Assembly: GCF_004217215.1 (NCBI RefSeq)
Contig: NZ_SHKP01000011.1
Span: 1-63,027, forward strand
Source of the DNA: Rivibacter subsaxonicus
Lineage (GTDB): Bacteria; Pseudomonadota; Gammaproteobacteria; Burkholderiales; Burkholderiaceae_C
Direction of reading: 5' to 3'
DNA: 63,027 nucleotides
The notes under the pieces were generated by a model. It was given only the letters and a program-made list of their open reading frames with translations, made no database searches and was not told the origin of the DNA. Shown here piece after piece: positions 31,085 through 40,238 of this stretch. The translations under genes and the position numbers were made by a program. Position 1 is the stretch's first letter; each line of letters opens with the position of its first letter.

Positions 31085-31876
31085 ATGAGCCGCACCGTCC
31101 AGCAACTCTTCAGCCTCGAGGGCCGCACCGCCCTCGTCACCGGTGGCTCGCGCGGCCTGGGTCTGCAGATCGCCGAGGCGCTCGGCGAGGCCGGCGCCAA
31201 GCTGGTGCTGAGCTCGCGCAAGGCGGCCGATCTCGAGGAGGCCGCGGCCCACCTCAAGGCACGCGGCATCGAGGCCAGCTGGATCGCCGCCGACGCCAGC
31301 CAGCCCGAGCAGGTGCAGGCGCTGGCCGACGAGGCGCTCAAGCGCCTTGGCCACATCGACATCCTGGTCAACAACGCCGGCGCCACCTGGGGTGCGCCGG
31401 CCGAGGATCATCCGCTCGAGGCCTGGGACAAGGTGATGAACCTCAACGTCCGCTCGATCTTCCTGCTCAGCCAGATCATCGCCAAGCGCTCCATGCTGCC
31501 GCGCAAGAGCGGCCGCATCATCAGCGTGGCCTCGATCGCCGGCCTCGGCGGCAACCTGGCCGGCATGCAGACCGTGGCCTACAACACCAGCAAGGCGGCG
31601 GTGATCAACCTCACGCGCGCGCTGGCCGGCGAGTGGGGCCCGCATGGCATCAACGTCAACGCGATCGCGCCCGGCTTCTTCCCGAGCAAGATGACGGCGG
31701 GCCTGATGAAGAGCATCGGCGCCGACGTGATGGCCTCGCATGCACCGCTGCGCCGCATCGGCGACGACGAGGACCTCAAGGGCCTGGCACTGCTGTTCGC
31801 CTCGGATGCCGGCAAGCACATCACCGGGCAGACAGTTCCCGTCGATGGTGGCGTGAGCGCGATGATTGGCGGCTAG
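31085..31876 (+). CDS. SDR family oxidoreductase
   Basis: This 263-residue short-chain dehydrogenase has cofactor motif TGGSRGLG near residue 19, NNAGATWGAP, catalytic Ser in SVASIAGLGG and Tyr-x3-Lys in YNTSKAAV. The Arg of SSRK after the second strand suggests NADP preference. It is close to the 3-oxoacyl-ACP reductase/gluconate 5-dehydrogenase style. In this cluster it may reduce or oxidise a 3-hydroxyacyl intermediate (inference). AGGAG lies upstream of the ATG. Confidence 0.9.
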   Translation: MSRTVQQLFSLEGRTALVTGGSRGLGLQIAEALGEAGAKLVLSSRKAADLEEAAAHLKARGIEASWIAADASQPEQVQALADEALKRLGHIDILVNNAGATWGAPAEDHPLEAWDKVMNLNVRSIFLLSQIIAKRSMLPRKSGRIISVASIAGLGGNLAGMQTVAYNTSKAAVINLTRALAGEWGPHGINVNAIAPGFFPSKMTAGLMKSIGADVMASHAPLRRIGDDEDLKGLALLFASDAGKHITGQTVPVDGGVSAMIGG

Positions 31877-31891
31877 TCCACCGGCGCCGCG

Positions 31892-32359
31892 ATGGACTTC
31901 CCGATCCACATCCCCCTCGTCGAAGACCTCGGCTTCGAACTGCTGCACTTTGGCGGCGGCGAGGCTGCGATCGCCCTCGACCTGAAGGAGCGCCACACCA
32001 ACTCCTTCAAGGTCGCGCACGGCGGCATCAGCATGACCCTGCTCGACGTGGCGATGGCGCACGCGGCACGCAGCGTCAACGCCGAGCAGCCGAACCACGG
32101 CCCCGGCGTCGTCACGGTCGAGATGAAGACCAGCTTCATGCGGCCGGGCGAAGGGCGCATCGTCGCCACCGGCAAGCTGCTGCATCGCACCGCGACGCTG
32201 GCCTTCTGCGAGGGCCGCGTCGAGAGCGAACGCGGCGAGCTGATCGCGCATGCCACCGCCACCTTCAAGTACCTGCGCGCGGTGCCTGGCACCGACCGGC
32301 GCGTGCATGGACTCCAGACCCCAACGCCCAGCCCGCTTTCCGGGCCGGGCTCCGACTGA
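31892..32359 (+). CDS. PaaI-family hotdog thioesterase
   Basis: This 155-residue hotdog-fold acyl-CoA thioesterase has the catalytic region NSFKVAHGGISMTLLDVAMA and the later VEMKTSFMRPGEGRI, which match the PaaI/YdiI group. It would release free acids from CoA intermediates. It follows the SDR gene by 15 bases and precedes the MDR gene by 10. A Pro/Ser-rich tail follows the domain. Confidence 0.88.
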   Translation: MDFPIHIPLVEDLGFELLHFGGGEAAIALDLKERHTNSFKVAHGGISMTLLDVAMAHAARSVNAEQPNHGPGVVTVEMKTSFMRPGEGRIVATGKLLHRTATLAFCEGRVESERGELIAHATATFKYLRAVPGTDRRVHGLQTPTPSPLSGPGSD

Positions 32360-32369
32360 GGATTTCGAC

Positions 32370-33392
32370 ATGAGCACCACCATCAACCGCCAGATCCACC
32401 TCGTCTCGCGCCCGCAGGGCGAGGCGACCGCCTCCAACTTCAAGCTGGTGGAGGCCGCCGTGCCCGAACTGAAGGATGGCCAGGTGCTGGTGCGCAACCA
32501 TTTCCTCTCGCTCGATCCCTACATGCGCGGCCGCATGAACGAGAGCAAGAGCTACGCCGCCGCGCAGCCGCTGGACGCGGTGATGATCGGCGGCACCGCC
32601 GGCGAGGTGGTGGCCTCGAAGAACCCGCATTTCGCGGTCGGCGACAAGGTGGTCGGCATGGCCGGCTGGCAGGAGTACCAGCTGGTCGACGCCGACCAGC
32701 GCGGCGTGCTGCAGAAGGTCGACACCACCCACGTGCCGCTCTCGGCCTATCTCGGTCCGGTCGGCATGCCGGGCGTGACCGGCTGGTACGGGCTCACGCA
32801 GATCATCGCGCCCAAGGCCGGCGAGACGGTGGTGGTGAGCGCTGCCAGCGGCGCGGTCGGCAGCGTCGTGGGCCAGCTCGCCAAGGCGCGCGGCTGCCGC
32901 GCGGTGGGCTTGGCCGGCGGTGCCGACAAGTGCGCCTACGTGGTGGATGAACTCGGCTTCGACGCCTGCATCGACTACAAGGAGCACAAGGACCTCAAGA
33001 GCCTGTCGGGCGCGCTCAAGGCCGCGTGCCCGGATGGCATCGACGGCTACTTCGAGAACGTCGGCGGAATGATCCTCGACGCGGTGATGCTGCGCTCCAA
33101 CGCCTTCAGCCGCATGGCCTTCTGCGGAATGATCTCGGGCTACAACGGCGAGCCGATCCCGATGCTCAACCCCTCGCTGATCCTGGTGAACCGCATGAAG
33201 CTCGAGGGCTTCATCGTCAGCGAGCACATGGAGCTTTGGCCGCAGGCGCTGAAGGAACTCGGCACCGCGGTCGCCACCGGCAAGCTCAAGTACCGCGAGA
33301 CGATTGCGCAGGGCATCGCCAGCGCACCGGAGGCATTTCTCGGCCTGCTCAAGGGCAAGAACTTCGGCAAGCAGCTGGTCAAGCTGGTCTGA
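32370..33392 (+). CDS. NADP-dependent MDR oxidoreductase (CurA/YncB-like)
   Basis: This 340-residue zinc-free medium-chain dehydrogenase/reductase of the prostaglandin-reductase/CurA group has LSLDPYMRGRMNE near residue 50, MPGVTGWYGLTQI, and cofactor motif VSAASGAVGSVVGQLAKARG near residue 153. FENVGGMILDAVM and SRMAFCGMISGYN are family-typical. It would reduce a conjugated enone or enoyl thioester. The start is ATG 32370; an upstream in-frame start at 32250 lies inside the thioesterase gene and is rejected. Confidence 0.9.
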   Translation: MSTTINRQIHLVSRPQGEATASNFKLVEAAVPELKDGQVLVRNHFLSLDPYMRGRMNESKSYAAAQPLDAVMIGGTAGEVVASKNPHFAVGDKVVGMAGWQEYQLVDADQRGVLQKVDTTHVPLSAYLGPVGMPGVTGWYGLTQIIAPKAGETVVVSAASGAVGSVVGQLAKARGCRAVGLAGGADKCAYVVDELGFDACIDYKEHKDLKSLSGALKAACPDGIDGYFENVGGMILDAVMLRSNAFSRMAFCGMISGYNGEPIPMLNPSLILVNRMKLEGFIVSEHMELWPQALKELGTAVATGKLKYRETIAQGIASAPEAFLGLLKGKNFGKQLVKLV

Positions 33393-33609
33393 ATCGTTGA
33401 GAAGAACGTGCAAGTCGTTGCGCGTGATCGGGCCGACGCGGCGCTCTGTTGCGCTCGTGTCCCCCGTCGGCCTGCGGCCTCCTCCTCCTTTACCTCGCTG
33501 CGCAGAACACCACGCCGACCCGATCTGATGCAGTGCCGGCATGCGTCCCGCCCGGTGACCTTCGCTCGCGTCAATCGCGCAAGGCATCCCATCCAGTGAG
33601 GGCAAGCCA

Positions 33610-35256
33610 ATGAACTGGACTACGCACGAAGTCGCCAACCAGCCCCTTGCGCTGGCCGACACCAATCTGTTCGAGCACAACGTGCCGCTGCGCGAGGCGC
33701 TGGCGCATCACGCGCCGGCGCTCGATGCGGTGTCGCTGTCGGCGCTCGGCGCCCTCGCCGGCAGCGCTGAGATGCAGGCCCACGCGCGGCTGGCCAATAC
33801 CTTGACGCCGCAGCTCAAGAGCCACGACCGCTTCGGCCGCCGCATCGATCAGGTCGAATTCCACCCGAGCTACCACGCGCTGATGCAGGTGGCCTGCGAG
33901 GCCGGCCTGCACGGCGCGCCATGGGCCGAGGGCGCGCATGCGCACCTTCGGCGCGCGGCGGGCTTCATGCTGTTCACCGAACTCGAGCCCTCGGTGCTGT
34001 GCCCGGTCTCGATGAGCTACGCGGTCGCTCCGGCGCTGCGCAGCAACGCCGCGATTCACACCGACTGGTCGCCCGGTCTGAGCGCGCGCGCCTACGACCC
34101 GAAGTTCGCGCTGTTCTCGCAGAAGGCCGGTCTGACCATGGGCATGGGCATGACCGAGAAGCAGGGCGGCTCGGACGTGCGCGCCAACACCACGCGGGCC
34201 GCCTTCGACGGCGACGATGCCTGGGGTCGGCGTTATCGCCTCGTCGGCCACAAGTGGTTCTTCTCGGCGCCGATGTGCGATGCCTTCCTGGTGCTGGCGC
34301 AGACGCCGGCCGGGCTGAGCTGCTTCTTCCTGCCGCGCGTGCTGCCCGATGGCCGCACCAACGGCATCCGCATCCAGCGCCTGAAGGACAAGCTCGGCAA
34401 CAAGGCGAATGCCTCGTCGGAAGTCGAGTTCGTCGACGCGATGGCCTGGCTGGTCGGCGAGGAGGGGCGCGGCGTGCCGCAGATCCTCGAGATGGGCACG
34501 CTGACCCGGCTCGACTGCGCGCTCGGCACCGCGGGCCTGATGCGGCAGGCGCTGTCGCTCGCGCTCAACCACTGCGTGCAGCGCAAGGCCTTTGGCAAGA
34601 GGCTCATCGAGCAGCCGCTGATGAAGAACGTGCTGGCCGACCTCGCGCTCGAGAGCGAGGCCGCCACCGCGCTCGCGCTGCGCCTGGCCCATGCCTTCGA
34701 CGCGCCCGACGCCGATGCCCACGAATCGATGGTGCGGCGCCTGCTGACGCCGGTCGCCAAGTTCTGGGTCTGCAAGCGCGGCAGCGCCTTCGCGCAGGAG
34801 ACGATGGAATGCCTCGGCGGCAACGGCTACGTGGAGGAGGGCGGCGAGGGCGTGATGGCGCGCATCTACCGCGAGATGCCGCTGAACTCGATCTGGGAGG
34901 GCGCCGGCAACATCATGGCGCTCGACCTGCTGCGCGCGCTGCGCAAGGGCGAGGCGGTCGCCGCCTGCCTGGAGCGCGAACTGGCACCGGCGCGCGGTGC
35001 CGATCGCGACTTCGACCGCCTCGTGGCCGGCCTGCCGGCCCGCATCGACGAGGCCGCCGACGAGGGCGAGGCGCGGCGCCTGGCCCGCGACGTGGCGCTC
35101 GCGCTGCAGGCCGCGCTGTTGCAGCGCCACGCACCGGGCTTCGTGTTCGAGGCCTTCTGCCGCGGCCGCATCGGCGCCGAGGGCGCGTCGGTGTTCGGGC
35201 TGTTGCCGGCCGGCGTCGACGGCGCGGCGCTGATCGCGCGCGCGATGCCTCACTGA
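33610..35256 (+). CDS. AidB-like acyl-CoA dehydrogenase
   Basis: This 548-residue FAD protein is of the acyl-CoA dehydrogenase AidB branch. Typical segments are the FAD-loop MGMGMTEKQGGSDVRANTT, GHKWFFSAPMCDAFLVLA, RLKDKLGNKANASSEVEF and ECLGGNGYVEEGG. The catalytic Glu is probably in NSIWEGAGNIMALD. AidB binds DNA and protects it from alkylation in E. coli, and other members oxidise branched acyl-CoAs. GAGGG precedes the ATG. The 217 bases before it contain no recognisable gene. Confidence 0.92.
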   Translation: MNWTTHEVANQPLALADTNLFEHNVPLREALAHHAPALDAVSLSALGALAGSAEMQAHARLANTLTPQLKSHDRFGRRIDQVEFHPSYHALMQVACEAGLHGAPWAEGAHAHLRRAAGFMLFTELEPSVLCPVSMSYAVAPALRSNAAIHTDWSPGLSARAYDPKFALFSQKAGLTMGMGMTEKQGGSDVRANTTRAAFDGDDAWGRRYRLVGHKWFFSAPMCDAFLVLAQTPAGLSCFFLPRVLPDGRTNGIRIQRLKDKLGNKANASSEVEFVDAMAWLVGEEGRGVPQILEMGTLTRLDCALGTAGLMRQALSLALNHCVQRKAFGKRLIEQPLMKNVLADLALESEAATALALRLAHAFDAPDADAHESMVRRLLTPVAKFWVCKRGSAFAQETMECLGGNGYVEEGGEGVMARIYREMPLNSIWEGAGNIMALDLLRALRKGEAVAACLERELAPARGADRDFDRLVAGLPARIDEAADEGEARRLARDVALALQAALLQRHAPGFVFEAFCRGRIGAEGASVFGLLPAGVDGAALIARAMPH

Positions 35257-35268
35257 GCGGAGTTGCCG

Positions 35269-36207
35269 ATGAGCCTGCCGGAACTGATCCTCCATCACTA
35301 CCCCACCTCGCCCTTCTCCGAGAAGGTGCGCCTGGTGCTCGGCGCCAAGAGCCTGACGTGGCGCTCGGTGCGGATCCCGGTGATCATGCCCAAGCCCGAC
35401 GTGCTGGCGCTGACCGGCGGCTACCGCAAGACGCCGCTGCTGCAGATCGGCGCCGACATCTACTGCGACACCGGGCTGATCTGCCGCGTGCTCGACCGCC
35501 TGCAGCCGGCGCCGGCGCTGTACCCGGCGCAGACCGCCGGCACCGCGCAGATGCTGGCCGAGTGGGCCGAGAGCAAGCTGTTCTGGAACGCGGTGCCCTT
35601 TGCGATGCAACCGGCGGCTGCGCCCTATCTTTTTGGCGACACGCCGCCCGAGGCGATCAAGGCCTTTGGCGCCGACCGCGCCAGCTTCGGGCCGCAGACG
35701 CGCCGCAACAGCCTGGTCGACGGCGGCAACACGCTGCAGCATTACCTCGCCTGGCTCGAGACCCACCTCGGCGACGACCGAGGTTTCCTGGTGCGGGGCG
35801 AGCTCAGCATCGCCGACTTCGCGGTCTACCACCCGCTGTGGTTCCTGCAACTCGCACCCGAGCTGGCACGCCAGCTGGAGCCGCATCCGCGGCTGCGCGC
35901 CTGGCTCGAGCGCATGCGCGCATTCGGCCATGGCACGGCGAGCAAGATGACGAGCACCGAGGCCATCGAACTGGCGGCCACCACCGAAGCCCACGCGCCG
36001 GTCGCGGTCGAGCCCGGGCTCGGCTTCGAGGCCGGCCAGCGCGTCACGATCGCCGCCGCCGACTACGGCACCGATCCCTCGGCCGGCGTGCTGGTCGGCC
36101 TGACGCGCGACAGCGTCACCATCGAAAGACTCGACGAGCGCGCCGGGCGGGTGCATGTGCACTTCCCGCGCCTGGGCTTCCAGATCCACAAGGAGAAGAC
36201 ATCTTGA
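35269..36207 (+). CDS. Glutathione S-transferase-like protein with extra C-terminal domain
   Basis: This 312-residue protein has a thioredoxin-fold GST N-domain at residues 1-80 (HHYPTSPFSEKVRLVLGAK, GYRKTPLLQIG, DTGLICRVLD) and a helical C-domain to about 220, with ELSIADFAVYHPLW. A further segment of about 70 residues (after AHAPVAV) is rich in Val/Gly/Thr and looks like a small beta domain, absent from classical GSTs. The substrate is unknown. ATG 35269 is chosen over the in-frame TTG at 35263. The stop overlaps the following TTG start. Confidence 0.85.
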   Translation: MSLPELILHHYPTSPFSEKVRLVLGAKSLTWRSVRIPVIMPKPDVLALTGGYRKTPLLQIGADIYCDTGLICRVLDRLQPAPALYPAQTAGTAQMLAEWAESKLFWNAVPFAMQPAAAPYLFGDTPPEAIKAFGADRASFGPQTRRNSLVDGGNTLQHYLAWLETHLGDDRGFLVRGELSIADFAVYHPLWFLQLAPELARQLEPHPRLRAWLERMRAFGHGTASKMTSTEAIELAATTEAHAPVAVEPGLGFEAGQRVTIAAADYGTDPSAGVLVGLTRDSVTIERLDERAGRVHVHFPRLGFQIHKEKTS

Positions 36208-37112
36208 TCGACAGTTTCAAGGGCAAGACCGCCGTCATCACCGGCGCCGGCTCGGGCTTCGGCCTCGAGGCCTCGCGCATCGCCGCCCGCGAGGGCATGA
36301 ACGTCGTGATGGCCGACGTGCAGCAAGACGCGCTGGACGCCGCCGCGGCCGAGATCAGGAGCCTCGGCGCGCAGGTGTTGGCGCAGCGGCTCGATGTCTC
36401 GAGCGCGGCCGAGGTCGAGTCGCTCGGTGCTGCCGTGCAGCAGCGCTTCGGCGCGCCGCATTTCGTGTTCAACAACGCCGGCGTCGGCGCCGGCGGCCTG
36501 ATCTGGGAGCACTCGCTGAAGGAGTGGGAGTGGGTCATCGGCGTCAACCTGATGGGCGTGGCGCATGGCGTGCGCGTCTTCACGCCGATGATGCTGGCGG
36601 CGGCCCAGGCCGATCCGGCCTATCGCGGCCACATCGTCAACACCGCGTCGATGGCCGGCATGCTCAACGCGCCCAACATGGGCGTCTACAACGTCAGCAA
36701 GCACGCGGTGGTCAGCATCAGCGAGACGCTCTACCAGGACCTGCGCCTGGTGACCGACCAGATCGGCGCCTCGGTGCTGTGCCCGTACTTCGTGCCGACC
36801 GGCATCAGCCAGAGCCACCGCAACCGGCCGGCCGGCATGGCCGAGCAGAAGCCCACGCGCAGCCAGCTGATCGCGCAGGCGATGAGCGACAAGGCGGTCG
36901 GCAGCGGCAAGCTCACCGCCGCCGACATCGCGCAGCGCGTGTTCGACGCGTTGCGCGCCGGCCAGTTCTACATCTACAGCCACCCGCACGCGCTGGCCGG
37001 CGTGCAACTGCGGCTCGAAGATGCCGTGCTCAGCCGCAACCCGACCGACCCCTTCGCCGCCAAGCCCGAGATCGGCCAACAGCTCAAGGCCGCACTGCGG
37101 GCGGCTAATTGA
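36204..37112 (+). CDS. SDR family oxidoreductase with TTG start
   Basis: This 302-residue short-chain dehydrogenase has TGAGSGFGLEASR near residue 13, the NNAGVGAGGLIWE loop, NTASMAGMLN and catalytic YNVSKHAVV. The C-terminal region beyond 230 is longer than in core SDRs. The start is TTG at 36204, overlapping the GST stop (TTGA) with AAGGAG 8 bases upstream; no ATG is in a suitable place. It probably acts with the GST-like protein and the hydrolase that overlap it. Confidence 0.9.
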   Translation: MIDSFKGKTAVITGAGSGFGLEASRIAAREGMNVVMADVQQDALDAAAAEIRSLGAQVLAQRLDVSSAAEVESLGAAVQQRFGAPHFVFNNAGVGAGGLIWEHSLKEWEWVIGVNLMGVAHGVRVFTPMMLAAAQADPAYRGHIVNTASMAGMLNAPNMGVYNVSKHAVVSISETLYQDLRLVTDQIGASVLCPYFVPTGISQSHRNRPAGMAEQKPTRSQLIAQAMSDKAVGSGKLTAADIAQRVFDALRAGQFYIYSHPHALAGVQLRLEDAVLSRNPTDPFAAKPEIGQQLKAALRAAN

Positions 37113-38062
37113 GCCGGGCACTGCGCTGGGTTGGCGTCGCGCTGCTGCTCCTGCTGGTGCTGGTGGGCGGCGCCGTCGCGCTGAGCTGGGCGCCGGACCG
37201 ACCGGTCGAGTCGCTCAAGGCCCGCTGGGCGCCGCCGCCCTCGGTCTTCGTGCCGGTGGCCGGAATGCAGGTCCACCTGCGCGACGAGGGCCCGCGCGAC
37301 GACCCGTTGCCGATCGTGCTGCTGCATGGCACCTCGGCCAGCCTGCACACCTGGGACGGCTGGGCTGCGGAGCTGTCGAAGACGCGCCGCGTGATCCGTT
37401 TCGACCAGCCGGGCTTCGGCCTCACTGGCCCCTTCGCCGATGGCCACTACGCCACCGGGCGCTACCCCGGCTTCGTGCTCGCGGTGCTCGATGCGCTTGG
37501 CGTGCAGCGCGCGGTGCTGGCCGGCAACTCCTTTGGCGGCGAGGTCGCTTGGCAGACCGCGCTGGCGGCGCCCGGGCGCATCGATCGCCTGGTGCTGGTC
37601 GATGCCGCCGGCTACCCGCTGAACCCGCAGTCGGTGCCGATCGGCTTTCGCCTGGCGCGCCTGCCGCTGCTCAACCGGCTCTTCGAGTCGGTGCTGCCGC
37701 GCGGCGTGATCGAGGCCAGCGTCCGCAACGTCTATGGCGAACCGGCGCGCGTCACGCCCGAGCTGGTCGATCGCTACTACGAGCTCACGCTGCGCGAAGG
37801 CAACCGGGCCGCGCTCGCCGGCCGCCTGCGGGCCTGGCTGCCGGGGGCCGAGGCCGCCCGCATCCGCGAGCTGAAGCTGCCGACGCTGATTCTCTGGGGT
37901 GGCCGCGACCGCCTGCTGCCGCCCGCAGACGGCGCGAGCTTTCATGCCGACATCGCCGGCAGCGAGCTCGTGCTCTTCGACGCGCTCGGCCATGTGCCGC
38001 ACGAGGAAGACCCGGCCGCGACCGTCGCGTCGGTGTCGAAGTTCGTCGGCGACCGGCACTAG
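37109..38062 (+). CDS. Membrane-anchored alpha/beta hydrolase
   Basis: This 317-residue alpha/beta hydrolase has an N-terminal membrane segment (LRWVGVALLLLLVLVGGAV) acting as anchor or uncleaved signal. IVLLHGTSASLHTWDGW is the oxyanion loop. The nucleophile elbow is AGNSFGGEVAW (Ser at about residue 146). The acid Asp is in LWGGRDRLLPPAD and the His in ALGHVPHEEDP. The start is a TTG overlapping the SDR stop (TTGA). An esterase or C-C hydrolase role is possible. Confidence 0.88.
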   Translation: MSRALRWVGVALLLLLVLVGGAVALSWAPDRPVESLKARWAPPPSVFVPVAGMQVHLRDEGPRDDPLPIVLLHGTSASLHTWDGWAAELSKTRRVIRFDQPGFGLTGPFADGHYATGRYPGFVLAVLDALGVQRAVLAGNSFGGEVAWQTALAAPGRIDRLVLVDAAGYPLNPQSVPIGFRLARLPLLNRLFESVLPRGVIEASVRNVYGEPARVTPELVDRYYELTLREGNRAALAGRLRAWLPGAEAARIRELKLPTLILWGGRDRLLPPADGASFHADIAGSELVLFDALGHVPHEEDPAATVASVSKFVGDRH

Positions 38063-38080
38063 GCGCCTGTTGACGCGCCC

Positions 38081-38103
38081 GGGACGCGCCGGCCGGGCGT
38101 CCC
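38081..38103 (+). terminator. GC-rich hairpin at the end of the acyl-CoA island
   Basis: GGGACGC (38081-38087) and GCGTCCC (38097-38103) pair around a GCCGGCCGG loop, 19 bases after the hydrolase stop. No U-run follows, so it is a weak candidate or a Rho-assisted site. Confidence 0.35.
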
Positions 38104-38201
38104 CTCGATTGCGGGCAAGCAGCAACTGCTTGCGGCCGCGCACGGTCGTAGAGTCGGCTGTCGCCGCTTTGTCGTCCGCCAAGGATCGAGCCGCCAAGCC
38201 C

Positions 38202-40223
38202 ATGTTCTGCCGCCTGCCTGTCCCCGCCTGCCGCCTTGCTCGGTCCCGGTCTTTGCCGTGGCTGCCAGCAGTGGTGCTCGCGCTTTGCCTTGCGCTGTTC
38301 GTGCAGCCGGCACGCGCCTGGGTCTATCCCGAGCACCGCGACATCGCGCTGCTGGCCGTCGACAGCCTCGATGCGGAGCGGCGTGCCGTCTTCGACGACC
38401 TGTGGCGCGAGGCCCGGGCACAGGGCGGCACGCGCCTGTGCGAGTACGGTGCCGACACACCGCAGGGTTCCTCGCCCTCGTGCATCGACTGGGCCGCGCT
38501 GTCGGCCATCGCCGGCGACCATTCCTGCTCGGCCCACGACATGCGCGCGGTGGTGCTCGACTCGCGCTGGATCCTCGCGGTGGCCGACGTGGCAGCGCGC
38601 CTGAAGGCCGACCTGGCACGCATCGACGTCATGCCCCCGGCCTCGCAGACACCGGGCGGAGAAACGCCCATTGGCGACATGCGACGCCGCCTGCAGAGCG
38701 AGACTGCGCGCGCCGAGCGGATCAACGCGCTGCGTAACGCCGACACGCGGCTGCAACAGGCCGACTCCGAGTACGCGACCCGCGCCCGCTCCAACACCGC
38801 TCATTTCCTGCTGCCGCGGCCGAGCAACGACACCAAGGATGTCGAGTACGCAGCGCTGGCGCTGGGCCTGGGCTCCGATATCAGCGCGGTCGGCGTCTAT
38901 GCCTGGTACCACCTCAGCGCGATGCAGAAGGCGAGCCGCCTGGCGCGCGAGCAGCTGAGTCCCGAACAACGCCGCCAGCTCACGCTGGCCATGCTGTTCG
39001 ACGAGGCCTTTGCGCTGCATTTCCTGCAAGACACCTTTGCCGCCGGCCACGTGGCTGGCGCCTGGGGCAATGCTTCGCAGCGCCAGGGCACGCACGACTA
39101 CTACAACGCCGCCGGGCTCGAGGCCTTCACCTGGCGTGGCACTAGCGGCTCCGTGGTGCTGATGGGCGATGCCCACATGCGCCCGGTCGATGCGCAGCGC
39201 GCCGCCACCTCGGTGCGCGAGAGCCTGGAGCAGTTGCTCGATACGGCCGCGGGCAAGCCGCGCGCGCACCAACAGAGCCATACGCCCGCGGCCGAGGCCG
39301 AACCGGATGGTTTCGATGTCTGCCGCAACGACCAGCTGATCCGGCGCGCCGAAGGCACGCGGATTGGTGCCGAGTCGCTGCCGCTGGTAGCCGAGGTCTT
39401 GCGCGAGACGCCGATTCCCGGCCTGGGTGCCGGCCTCGGCGCGATGCCGCGCTTTCGCAGCGAGCTCGGCGCCTTCATCGGCCTGGCCGGCAGCATCGAC
39501 GGCCGCGTCGTCGATGGCGGCTTCGTCACGGGCCAGAACAGCGCTGGCAGCCTCGGCGGCGTCGAACTGGCGTTTCGCGGCGGCGTCGGTCTCGACGGCG
39601 TCATCGGCGAGGCCGGCGACGGCCTCGTCTTCGCGTCGATCGGCCTGCGCGCCGAGACGCCCTCTACCAGCCGCTTCGTCGATACCGGCTTCGCACAGCA
39701 GGCCGGCAACCTCGCCGCCGCGATTCCAGCCCGCGCGGCGTTGGCCGCGCGGATCCGCATGCCGTTCTACCTGATACCTGGCGACCTGCTGCTGCTGGCG
39801 CCGCTGTACTTCTTCGATCCTGAGCGTTACACCGCGATGGCGGTGACCGCCGGCAACGGCGGCCTGATCCCCTGGCAGGCCGGATGGGCCACGCCGATCG
39901 GTCGCTTCCAGCTTGTGGCGGGGCGCGAACTCGGCGTCGCCTTCTACGGCCTGCGGGGCAACGATCGCCTGCTCGCGCCCGGCGACCCGACCCAGCTGGT
40001 CGAGTTGCGCTCGACCTACTTCGATCTGCCGATCCTCGAGTACCGGCCCTATCGCGCCTTTGCCAGCAACCAGAGCTCGACTGTGCTGTTCCAGCTCTTT
40101 GTCGGGGCCGACGTGCCGCGCAGTGGCAATGTCGTGTCGCCCCCCGGCTTGCCCCCGGTCGAACTCAAGACCGTCTGGTCAGGCGGGCTGCGGCTGGTGT
40201 TCGACTGGCGCTACTACCCGTAG
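38202..40223 (+). CDS. S1/P1-nuclease or phospholipase-C-like secreted enzyme with barrel-like tail
   Basis: This 673-residue protein has a signal peptide ending in PARA, giving mature Trp1 (W40) and His6 (H45) in WVYPEHRDIA. Those are the first two zinc ligands of S1/P1 nuclease and phospholipase C enzymes. HFLQDTFAAGH (H273, D277, H283) has the H-x3-D-x5-H spacing of that fold, followed by GTHDYYN. The zinc domain fills about residues 40-350. The last 300 residues have alternating hydrophobic strands separated by Gly turns and end LRLVFDWRYYP, suggestive of an outer-membrane beta-barrel or a surface domain. The fusion is not usual for this family. Nuclease versus lipase activity cannot be told from sequence. 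Confidence 0.75.
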   Translation: MFCRLPVPACRLARSRSLPWLPAVVLALCLALFVQPARAWVYPEHRDIALLAVDSLDAERRAVFDDLWREARAQGGTRLCEYGADTPQGSSPSCIDWAALSAIAGDHSCSAHDMRAVVLDSRWILAVADVAARLKADLARIDVMPPASQTPGGETPIGDMRRRLQSETARAERINALRNADTRLQQADSEYATRARSNTAHFLLPRPSNDTKDVEYAALALGLGSDISAVGVYAWYHLSAMQKASRLAREQLSPEQRRQLTLAMLFDEAFALHFLQDTFAAGHVAGAWGNASQRQGTHDYYNAAGLEAFTWRGTSGSVVLMGDAHMRPVDAQRAATSVRESLEQLLDTAAGKPRAHQQSHTPAAEAEPDGFDVCRNDQLIRRAEGTRIGAESLPLVAEVLRETPIPGLGAGLGAMPRFRSELGAFIGLAGSIDGRVVDGGFVTGQNSAGSLGGVELAFRGGVGLDGVIGEAGDGLVFASIGLRAETPSTSRFVDTGFAQQAGNLAAAIPARAALAARIRMPFYLIPGDLLLLAPLYFFDPERYTAMAVTAGNGGLIPWQAGWATPIGRFQLVAGRELGVAFYGLRGNDRLLAPGDPTQLVELRSTYFDLPILEYRPYRAFASNQSSTVLFQLFVGADVPRSGNVVSPPGLPPVELKTVWSGGLRLVFDWRYYP

Positions 40224-40238
40224 CGCCCGGGCCGGCGC

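Noticed and set aside
33430-33540. Intergenic stretch before the AidB-like gene as a dispersed repeat or decayed gene
   Set aside because: It looks like repeated filler I have seen in related genomes, but no second copy is in this window and no gene remnant could be named.
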